A stretch of DNA of 7,091 nt, from the NCBI GenBank assembly GCA_027335545.1, contig DAHWHV010000316.1, forward strand, positions 1-7,091, written 5' to 3'. Below the pieces are notes generated by a model. The model did no database searches. It was not told where the DNA came from and saw only the letters and a program-made list of their open reading frames with translations. Origin of the DNA: Clostridia bacterium. Lineage in GTDB: Bacteria; Bacillota_E; RBS10-35; JAJYVN01. Below, in pieces: positions 1 through 5,512 of the stretch. The position numbers were made by a program, and so were the translations under genes. Position 1 is the first letter of the stretch. Every line of letters begins with the position of its first letter.

Positions 1-133
1 CAGCGGGCTTCGACGCCCGGGCCAGAGCCCCGCGGAGCGGCCCGTCTCCGCCCGCTCGGCCCTTCCCGCGACCGGGCCCGCCCGTCCGGAGCACAGCGCG
101 CGGCCGCGCCGCGCAGGAGGAGGCACCTTCCCC

Positions 134-1579
134 ATGTCGGATCCGCACCGCCGCCCACGACTGAACCTGATCGTCGTCTGTTTCGACACGCTGCGCCGCG
201 ACGCCCTGGCGACCGACCTCTGCCGCACGCCCCACTTCGACCGCTTCGCGGAGCAGGCCGTCGTCTTCGGCAACGCCTGGGGCGAGGGCCTGCCGACCAT
301 CCCCTTCCGGCGCGCCGTGCACACGGGGATGCGCAGCTTCCCCTGGCGCCACCACGTGGGCGACCGGGGGAGCCACCCGAACCTCCTCGGCTGGCACGCC
401 ATCCCCGAACACCACACGACCCTTGCGGAGTACCTCTACCAGCAAGGCTACGCCACGGGGCTGGTCAGCGACGTCTGGCACCTGTTCAAGGCGACGATGA
501 ACTTCACGCGCGGCTTCGTCTCCTGGGACTTCGTCCGGGGCCAGGAGGGCGACACCCACACCCTGGCCCAGGAGGCCCTGCAGGAGCCTTCGCCCTTCGG
601 CCGGGGCCGCCTGGGCCCCTCCGCCTACCTCTACCAGACCCGCGACCGCGCCCGCGATGAGGACTACTTCGCCGCGCAGGTCCTCCGGCGGGCCGGCGAC
701 TGGGCCGTGGGGATGCGGGGCGCGCCGCCGTACTTCCTCTGGGTCGACTCGTTCACGCCGCACGAGTTCTGGGACCCGCCCGTGCGCTTCGCCGACGCCT
801 ACCAGGGCGGGGACGGTCGTCCGGACCACATCGTGCCCCAGTCCCTCAACCGCGCGCCGGGCCGGCCGGAGCCGGACCCCCAGGACATCGCCCGCACGCG
901 CGCGCTCTATCAGGGGTATGTGACCTTTGCCGATCAGTGCTTCGGCGCCTTCCTGGACCGCCTGGAGCAGTCCGGGGCCATGCGTGACACGGTGGTCGTG
1001 GTCCTCTCCGACCACGGGACCGAACTCTGGGACCAGGGGCAGTTCGGTAAGTCCGGCGCCCGCATGCACCCCTACAACACCCACATCAACTGGCAGGTGC
1101 GGCACCCGGACATCCGCCGCCGCGAACAGGTCGAGGCCTTCGTGCAAAACCAGGATGTGGTTCCCACCCTGCTCTCCCTCCTCGGGGTCGCCCATCCCCC
1201 GCTGGAGGGCGGCAACGTCTGGCCGTGGGCGGCCGAGCGCGCCCCGGAGCGGGACCACGTCGTAACCGGCTGGGAGGCCCACGCCTCGGTGCGCGACCGC
1301 CACTGGAACCTGCTGCTGCACACCCAGGACCCCGGGGCCGAGCGGCGGCTGTACGACCTGATCGCGGACCCCGAGGAGCGGAGCAACGTCGCGGCGCAGC
1401 ACCCGGAGGTGGTGGCTCGGCAGGTGGCGCGTCTGGAGGCCCTGCTCGGGGCCCCGTTGCCCGCGCGCTTCGTGCACACGCCCCTGCGCGGCTTCGCGGC
1501 CACGCCCGGGGGCCTGCGCGAGGTGCGGCGGCAGCGTGCCCAGGCCGGGGAGCGCTGGGAGGGGAGCAATTTGGTGTAG
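134..1579 (+). CDS. Sulfatase-fold hydrolase (alkaline phosphatase superfamily) with Thr nucleophile position
   Basis: A 481-residue cytoplasmic-looking protein with no signal peptide or membrane segment. The sulfatase/phosphodiesterase fold is shown by an N-terminal strand ending in a metal-binding Asp (FDTLRRD, D18), a nucleophile loop LPTIPFRR (residues 53-60) followed by HTG (63-65), a mid-protein HEFWDPP (H210) and a C-terminal SDHGTELWDQ (D293, H294) with Lys306. A C-terminal YDLIADPEERSNVA stretch (about 407-420) is typical of sulfatases. In sulfatases the loop reads C/S-x-P-x-R and the Cys/Ser becomes formylglycine; here the position is Thr55, which cannot be converted. Thr is the nucleophile in related phosphodiesterases, so a phosphoester or phosphonate substrate is as plausible as a sulfate ester. 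The substrate is unknown. The start is supported by AGGAGGAGG at 115-123, ten bases before the ATG. The gene ends inside a strong stem-loop and is probably a single transcription unit. Confidence 0.9.
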   Translation: MSDPHRRPRLNLIVVCFDTLRRDALATDLCRTPHFDRFAEQAVVFGNAWGEGLPTIPFRRAVHTGMRSFPWRHHVGDRGSHPNLLGWHAIPEHHTTLAEYLYQQGYATGLVSDVWHLFKATMNFTRGFVSWDFVRGQEGDTHTLAQEALQEPSPFGRGRLGPSAYLYQTRDRARDEDYFAAQVLRRAGDWAVGMRGAPPYFLWVDSFTPHEFWDPPVRFADAYQGGDGRPDHIVPQSLNRAPGRPEPDPQDIARTRALYQGYVTFADQCFGAFLDRLEQSGAMRDTVVVVLSDHGTELWDQGQFGKSGARMHPYNTHINWQVRHPDIRRREQVEAFVQNQDVVPTLLSLLGVAHPPLEGGNVWPWAAERAPERDHVVTGWEAHASVRDRHWNLLLHTQDPGAERRLYDLIADPEERSNVAAQHPEVVARQVARLEALLGAPLPARFVHTPLRGFAATPGGLREVRRQRAQAGERWEGSNLV

Positions 1580-1619
1580 GTGGGCAGGGCAAACGTCCAC
1601 GTTTGCCCTGCCCACCTAC
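1576..1619 (+). terminator. Perfect 20-bp stem-loop overlapping the hydrolase stop codon
   Basis: Arms 1576-1595 and 1600-1619 are perfectly complementary over 20 bp with a four-base TCCA loop. The TAG stop of the hydrolase (1577-1579) lies within the left arm. The inner part is GGGCAAACG/CGTTTGCCC. No T-tract follows, so it is not a textbook intrinsic terminator. It could terminate by stem strength alone or act as a 3'-end stabiliser. The terminator function is inferred; the structure is seen directly. Confidence 0.75.
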
Positions 1620-1935
1620 CGCCCTGGTGCTTGGGAGGCTCGGGGTCCAGCTGGCCCTTGGCCCTGGGGTCCCCGCGTTGCCCGAGTGGGCAGCGCAAGA
1701 CTTCGGTCCTCCACTGCCCCCTGTCCGGAACGCCCGGCAGGTGCTCCGTCTCCGCCTGTCGCCTGTGCTTGGCGGAGGCTCGCTCGCCCTCGTTGCAGCG
1801 CCCTCCCGTGCCCGGGGAGGTCAGGGCCGCTGCAGCAGAGCGTTGGGGGGCAAGTGCCGTCGGGCCCCGCTGACCACGGCCGCACACGGGCCCGCGCCGG
1901 ACGGCGCTGCCGGCCGGGTGGGGGGTGGGTCGACC
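1620..1935. other. 316-base gap without a convincing gene
   Basis: Both strands have open frames here, but their translations are low-complexity Pro/Arg/Gly/Ala strings with no recognisable motif or good ribosome binding site. The one clear structure is a stem-loop, arms 1675-1683 and 1688-1696 (nine pairs including one G-T wobble) with loop GAGT. It does not extend into a tRNA or a riboswitch that I recognise. The stretch could be a 5' leader for the reading frame at 1936, or remains of a degraded gene. Confidence 0.5.
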
Positions 1936-2163
1936 ATGCTCCGCACGGGTGCGCTGACGCGGCGCGGGTTCCTGCGTACAGCCGCGGCCGGGGCGCTGGC
2001 CCTGGGGGCGGCGGTGGAGGGCTGCGGCAGGCACCCTGGGCGGCCCGTGCCCCAGCACGGGACGCTGCAGGTGCCCTTCGAGCTCTACGTGGTGGGGATC
2101 CCGCTGAACCGCACGGCGGTCCACGAGATCCAGCGGTTCGTGGACAACGCGTTCAACCGCGTC
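1936..2163 (+). pseudogene. Truncated Tat-exported solute-binding-like lipoprotein (N-terminal remnant)
   Basis: From the ATG the frame reads a textbook twin-arginine signal: TRRGFLR at residues 8-14, a hydrophobic Ala/Leu stretch at 15-27, and Cys30 as a possible lipidation site, although the box VEGC has an unusual Glu. It continues with GTLQVPFELYVVGIPLNRTA (42-61) and VHEIQRFVDNAFNRV (62-76), which has the amphipathic look of the N-terminus of an ABC-transporter solute-binding protein. After about codon 76 (2163) the translation turns into Gly/Pro/Arg-rich noise across palindromic DNA. The frame nominally stays open to 3207, but that only reflects high GC and runs antiphase through the GNAT gene. 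I read this as a gene truncated by deletion or rearrangement. The coordinates mark only the recognisable part. A short genuine lipoprotein is the alternative. The family assignment is tentative because the diagnostic C-terminal part is missing. Confidence 0.5.
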
Positions 2164-2195
2164 GGCAGCCGGGGGGCGGAGGCGCGCGGGGCCAT

Positions 2196-2230
2196 CCCTG
2201 CTCCCGGTCCCCCGGGCCCGGGGGGCAGGG
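2196..2230. repeat. GC-rich nested palindrome after the truncated lipoprotein
   Basis: A 16-bp perfect palindrome of C5-G3-C3-G5 composition lies at 2209-2224, enclosed by CCCTGC (2196-2201) and its complement GCAGGG (2225-2230). A second inverted pair, GCCCGA 2286-2291 and TCGGGC 2307-2312, lies further on. Together with the surrounding G/C runs these fill 2164-2395, where no gene is seen apart from the Shine-Dalgarno of the next gene. They may be terminator-like structures or a deletion junction. Confidence 0.5.
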
Positions 2231-2395
2231 GTCGGCCGTGGGTCGGGGAAAGGACGTGCGGCGGTGGGCGTGACCCCAAGGGGGCGCCCGATGGCGCCGC
2301 CCCCGGTCGGGCCATCCTCCCGCCGCCCGGGTCCGGGGAGGCGGGACGTGTAGCCACGCCAGGCGCCATGGCCGTCGCAGCGGAGGTGGGCCCAG

Positions 2396-3352
2396 ATGTC
2401 CGCCACCCGGCCCTACCACCCCGGGGACGAACGGGCGCTGGTGGCCGCCTGGAACGCGGCGCTCCCCGCCGACCCCATCGACGAGGCCACGTTCGCCCGC
2501 CGCATCCTCGCCGACGCCAACTTCCTCCCGGACGGCCTGCGCGTGGCCGAGGCCCCCGATGGGCGGGGCGTCGCCGGTTTCGCCCTGGCCCTGGCCCGGC
2601 GGGTCCCCCTGGACCCCTCCGCCGACCTGGGGCCCGACGCGGGTTGGATCACCGCCTTCGGGGTCGATCCCGCCTGGCGTGGCCGCGGGCTGGGCACGGC
2701 CCTGCTCCGGGCGGCGATGGGGCACCTCCGGGAGCGCGGTTGCCGGCGCGTCGAGGTCTCGCCCTACGCCCCGGGGTACTTCTGGCCCGGACCGGACCGG
2801 GCCGCGCACGGAGCGGCCCTGCGCCTGCTGGAACACGAGGGCTTCGCCCCGCTGGCCGAGGTGGTGGCGATGGAACGCTCCCTGACGGCCTTCACCCCGG
2901 CCGCGGAGGCCGGCGCGGCCCGGGCCCGCTTGGAGCGCGAGGGGTTGTGCCTCCGACCCCTGGGGCCCGCCCTCGTCTGGCCCCTGCTGGAGTTCATCCG
3001 GCGCGCCTTCTACCCCGACTGGACACGCGCCGTGCGCGCCTCAGTGGCCCTGGGGGTGCCCTGGGGGCGCACCCGGTTGGCGCTGCGGGGGGATGCGGTC
3101 GTCGGCTTCGCCCAGTACGGGGCCTACGATGGCCACCCCGACCGCTTCGGCCCGTTCGGGGTGGATGCCGCGGAGCGGGGCCGCGGTATCGGCGCGGTGT
3201 TGCTTGAGGACACCCTGCGGGCGATGCAGGGGGCCGGCTGCCGCGCGGCCTGGTTCCTCTGGACGGGGGAGGCCTCCCCGGCCGGACGCCTGTATCGGCG
3301 GGCGGGCTTTTCCGTCTCCCGGCGCTTCGTGCTCCTGCGCCGCCCACTCTGA
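2396..3352 (+). CDS. Tandem two-domain GNAT N-acetyltransferase
   Basis: A 318-residue cytoplasmic protein with two GNAT (acetyl-CoA-dependent N-acyltransferase) domains. The N-terminal domain spans about residues 1-162, with acetyl-CoA loop WRGRGLGTALL (R95-x-x-G98-x-G100) and the downstream YFWPGPD...ALRLLEHEGF element (128-150). The C-terminal domain spans about 183-318, with ERGRGIGAVLL (R261-x-x-G264-x-G266) and ASPAGRLYRRAGF (293-305). Both domains keep the R/Q-x-x-G-x-G pyrophosphate-binding signature, so neither is obviously dead. The acceptor is unknown. Start: GGAGGTGG at 2382-2389, six bases before the ATG. The next gene begins 21 bases after the stop, so the two are probably co-transcribed. 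The double-GNAT layout and length match mycothiol synthase MshD, and a PIG-L deacetylase neighbour fits that comparison, but similar double GNATs of other function are common. Confidence 0.9.
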   Translation: MSATRPYHPGDERALVAAWNAALPADPIDEATFARRILADANFLPDGLRVAEAPDGRGVAGFALALARRVPLDPSADLGPDAGWITAFGVDPAWRGRGLGTALLRAAMGHLRERGCRRVEVSPYAPGYFWPGPDRAAHGAALRLLEHEGFAPLAEVVAMERSLTAFTPAAEAGAARARLEREGLCLRPLGPALVWPLLEFIRRAFYPDWTRAVRASVALGVPWGRTRLALRGDAVVGFAQYGAYDGHPDRFGPFGVDAAERGRGIGAVLLEDTLRAMQGAGCRAAWFLWTGEASPAGRLYRRAGFSVSRRFVLLRRPL

Positions 3353-3373
3353 ACCGTTCAGGGGGCCGCCCGC

Positions 3374-4093
3374 ATGGATGCCGCACCGTCGGTTCCCGCT
3401 CCCGTCGTCGCCGTCGCCGCCCACGCCGCCGACATGGAGTTCAGCGCGGGGCTGGTCCTGGCCAAGTACGCCGCGGCCGGCCACCCCGTGACCATCGTCC
3501 ACCTCACGCTGGGGGAGAAGGGGCATGCCCGCCTGAGCGCCGAGGGCTACGGGGCGCAGAAGCGCGCCGAGGCCGCGGCCGCCGCCTCGGCCCTGGGCTG
3601 CCAGGCGCGCTTCCTCGACTACCGCGACGCGGAACTGCCGGCGGACGACGCCGTGAAGCTCGGCGTCGCCGACATCCTGCGCGAGTTGCGCCCGCGCGTG
3701 CTCATCGCCCACTGGCGCGGCAGCATCCACCGGGACCACACCCGGGCGCACGAGATCACCGTGGAGGCCCGGTTCCTGGCGGGGTTGGGCCGCCTGGACC
3801 GCCCGCGGCCCGCGGTATGGGTGGACCACCTGCTGTTCGCCGAGAACTGGGAGGACATGGAGGGCTACCGGCCCGACGTCTCGGTGGACGTATCCGACGT
3901 CTTCGACACCTGGCTGCGCGCCTGCGCCTGCTACGAGATCTTCCGGGATCCCGGCGCCGGGGGCTTCCGCTACCGGGACTACTACGTGGCCCTGGCCACC
4001 ATGCGCGGCTGCCTGGCCCGTTTCCCGCGGGCCTGCACGCTGATGCGCCCCGACGCGGACCTGGCCACGCGCACGGCCGGATTGCCGGGGTAG
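3374..4093 (+). CDS. PIG-L/LmbE-family deacetylase with altered catalytic motif
   Basis: A 239-residue cytoplasmic protein, close in size to bacillithiol-type BshB enzymes. PIG-L family members are Zn-dependent enzymes that remove N-acetyl groups from GlcNAc conjugates. Visible family marks: AHAADMEF at 16-23 in the place of AHPDDxE, HLTLGEKGHARLS (43-55), LDYRDAELPADD (81-92), HWRGSIHRDH (113-122) and a C-terminal FAENWEDMEGYRPDVSVDVSD (about 155-175). The presumed Zn ligands H17, D20 and H122 are present. The residue matching the general-base Asp of MshB/BshB is Ala19. The start is supported by an AGGGGG run at about 3360-3365, eight bases before the ATG. It follows the GNAT gene by 21 bases, so acetyl transfer and removal may act on one pathway. 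A stem-loop follows the stop at once. I am confident of the family, not of the activity or substrate. Confidence 0.88.
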   Translation: MDAAPSVPAPVVAVAAHAADMEFSAGLVLAKYAAAGHPVTIVHLTLGEKGHARLSAEGYGAQKRAEAAAAASALGCQARFLDYRDAELPADDAVKLGVADILRELRPRVLIAHWRGSIHRDHTRAHEITVEARFLAGLGRLDRPRPAVWVDHLLFAENWEDMEGYRPDVSVDVSDVFDTWLRACACYEIFRDPGAGGFRYRDYYVALATMRGCLARFPRACTLMRPDADLATRTAGLPG

Positions 4094-4130
4094 CACGGTG
4101 CTGCAAGAGCCCGCTTTTGCACGCGCCGTG
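4094..4130 (+). terminator. Imperfect stem-loop right after the deacetylase stop codon
   Basis: Outer arms CACGG (4094-4098) and CCGTG (4126-4130) enclose an inner stem TGCAAGAG (4102-4109) with CTTTTGCA (4114-4121), containing one G-T wobble, around loop CCCG. The structure begins directly after the TAG at 4091-4093. No T-tract follows, so its role as the terminator of the GNAT/PIG-L unit is inferred from position. Confidence 0.55.
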
Positions 4131-4498
4131 GTCCGGATGCGGTCGCCCGGCTCCTCGTGACGCACTGCCCCTTGCGGTTCACGGGCCGCCCGCGGGTTGG
4201 CGTGTCGGTGCCCCAGCGGCGGGAGGGTGCCCCAGCGGCGGGACGGCGCCCGAGCACCGGGACGGTGCGTGACGCCCACCGCCCGCTGCGGCCTGCGCTT
4301 CTCCCGACACCCCGGGGCCCGACGCGATGCTGCCGGCTCGGCCGCCGCCCGGGCCGGCGAGCGCAGGGCCACAGGCCTGCGGGAGGCCAAGCCCCCAGGG
4401 GATCGACGGCGCGTCTTCACGCCAGGACGGCCCAGCCAGAACGCCCCGGCCAGAGACAACAGGGGCAGGGGGTGCGACCCCGGCCACCGGCTGCGGAC
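4131..4498. other. Convergent intergenic region, no gene recognised
   Basis: Between the 3' ends of the deacetylase (+) and the sugar isomerase (-). Open frames exist on both strands but translate to Pro/Arg/Gly/Ala-rich text without motifs. The only ordered element is the 19-bp tandem repeat near 4207. No tRNA, riboswitch or mobile-element end was recognised. Confidence 0.55.
4207..4263. repeat. Short 19-bp tandem repeat, three units
   Basis: Three contiguous 19-bp units at 4207-4225, 4226-4244 and 4245-4263. Units 1 and 2 differ only in the last base; the consensus is GGTGCCCCAGCGGCGGGAC. Unit 3 is degenerate but in register, and GGTGC at 4264 begins a further partial copy. There are no spacers, so it is not a CRISPR array. 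Likely a small slippage-type repeat; function unknown. Confidence 0.75.
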
Positions 4499-4536
4499 GG
4501 GGGTGGGGGCAGGAGTGGGCTCCTGCCCCCACCCCC
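4499..4536 (-). terminator. Perfect 17-bp stem-loop starting within the isomerase stop codon
   Basis: Arms 4499-4515 and 4520-4536 are perfectly complementary over 17 bp with a four-base loop (TGGG on +, CCCA on -). On the - strand the stem begins with the last base of the TAG stop of the isomerase. The arms are nearly pure G or C runs around GCAGGAG. No T-tract is seen on either side. It could act on transcripts arriving from both directions, since the genes converge here. Confidence 0.75.
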
Positions 4537-5396
4537 TACAGCGCCTCGCGCGCTTCCGCTCCGTGGAAGGCCAGACCCAACCCCTCCGCCTTGGCGAAGA
4601 CGTAGCGGAGGGCGGCGGGCAGCTGTTCCGCGCGCAGGTGCTCGATCATCAGGGTGGTGTCGGGGTGCAGGCGGTCGAGTTCGCTCAGGTACGCACCGTA
4701 GTCCAACGTCCCGTTGCCCAGGTACGTCTCGGTGATCTGCACGGTGGCGTGGTCCATGAGGTTGGTGTCCTTGGCGTGGCAACTCACGATGTGCGGCCCC
4801 AGCTTGGCGAAGCACTCGCGGATGAAGTCGCCGGAGTAGTACACCCGGCGCGGGCTGAGGGTGATGTTCACAGGATCGAGGTGCACGGCGAAGCCGGGGC
4901 GGTCGATGTCGCGCAGCATCTGCAGGTAGAGGTCCGGGCCGTCGGGTAGCACGTACGACTCCGTCTCCAGGACGAGCTTGGTGTGCTCGGGCCGCACCTC
5001 GTCGAGGATGCGCTGGATGGTGCGGACGTTGTGCTCGATGTTGCGAGGGGAGAAGTTCTCCGGGTGGGCCTTCACGCAGCCCTCGCCGTTGTAGCTGCCG
5101 CCGTGCATCACGCAGCAGCGGGCGCCCATCTCCTCGGCGCGCCGCAGGCGGAGCGTGATCTCGGCGATGTGCCCCTCCCGCCGCCGCTCGTCCGGGTGGG
5201 AGATGTTGAGGCAGTACGCGCCGTACTCGGCCAGCAGCAGGTCGGCCTCCGCGAGCGCGTGCCGGAACTCGGCCCGGGCGGACGGGTCGGGGATGTAGGG
5301 GGCGTAAGCGGCCGAAAAGCCCAACCGCCGGTGCCGGCGGATCCACTCGGCGGGCTCACGGACGTCGCCCTGGAACAGCGGTCCCCCGAGGCGCAT
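4536..5396 (-). CDS. Sugar-phosphate isomerase/epimerase-like TIM-barrel protein
   Basis: A 286-residue cytoplasmic protein of the xylose-isomerase-like / AP-endonuclease-2 TIM-barrel family, which uses a divalent metal to isomerise or epimerise sugars. The expected metal-ligand set is complete: E144 in LVLETES, D174 in VHLDPVN, H207 in VSCHAKD and E252 in LMIEHL. Other family-like segments are YCLNISHPDERR (61-72) and CCVMHGGSYNGEG (94-106). The length is normal for the family. The start at 5396 is supported by a purine-rich GGGGGAAGGGG run roughly 8-18 bases upstream. It lies 116 bases downstream of the repeat-protein gene on the same strand, and whether they share a transcript is unclear. 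Its stop codon runs into a strong stem-loop. The substrate cannot be told; the neighbouring GNAT, PIG-L and hydrolase genes are compatible with sugar or amino-sugar catabolism. Confidence 0.88.
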   Translation of the reverse strand: MRLGGPLFQGDVREPAEWIRRHRRLGFSAAYAPYIPDPSARAEFRHALAEADLLLAEYGAYCLNISHPDERRREGHIAEITLRLRRAEEMGARCCVMHGGSYNGEGCVKAHPENFSPRNIEHNVRTIQRILDEVRPEHTKLVLETESYVLPDGPDLYLQMLRDIDRPGFAVHLDPVNITLSPRRVYYSGDFIRECFAKLGPHIVSCHAKDTNLMDHATVQITETYLGNGTLDYGAYLSELDRLHPDTTLMIEHLRAEQLPAALRYVFAKAEGLGLAFHGAEAREAL

Positions 5397-5492
5397 GGAC
5401 GGGCCCCTTCCCCCGGGCGGAGGGGCGAGCCGGCTGGCCCGCCCCTTGCCGCTCCTGTCCAGGGGTGCTTCCCCTTGCCGCGCCGGGGACCT

Positions 5493-5506
5493 GCCGCATC
5501 CGCGGC
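5493..5506 (-). terminator. Small stem-loop after the repeat-protein stop
   Basis: GCCGC (5493-5497) pairs with GCGGC (5502-5506) around a four-base loop, six bases beyond the TGA of the repeat-protein gene. A second small stem, 5461-5465 with 5471-5475, follows on the - strand. Both are short and lack a T-tract, so this is a weak terminator candidate. The 5397-5512 spacer also carries an 11-bp direct repeat CCCCTTGCCGC at 5442-5452 and 5471-5481. Confidence 0.3.
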
Positions 5507-5512
5507 GTGGAG

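Noticed and set aside
98..109. 12-bp GC palindrome upstream of the hydrolase as an operator
   Set aside because: GCGCGG/CCGCGC palindromes arise readily at this base composition, and nothing else supports a regulatory role.
1675..1696. tRNA- or riboswitch-like hairpin
   Set aside because: The nine-pair stem is isolated. No acceptor stem, T-loop sequence or known riboswitch core could be found around it.
1072..2406. 444-codon open frame on the - strand
   Set aside because: It is antisense to the hydrolase and lipoprotein remnant, has an Arg/Pro-rich composition and shows no motif.
1225..3207. 660-codon open frame on the + strand
   Set aside because: It crosses the hydrolase and GNAT genes out of frame, and most of its translation is Pro/Arg/Gly-rich noise. 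Only the segment from 1936 to about 2163 carries protein-like motifs.
4207..4263. CRISPR array
   Set aside because: The units are only 19 bp and directly adjacent with no spacers, and there are no cas-like genes.
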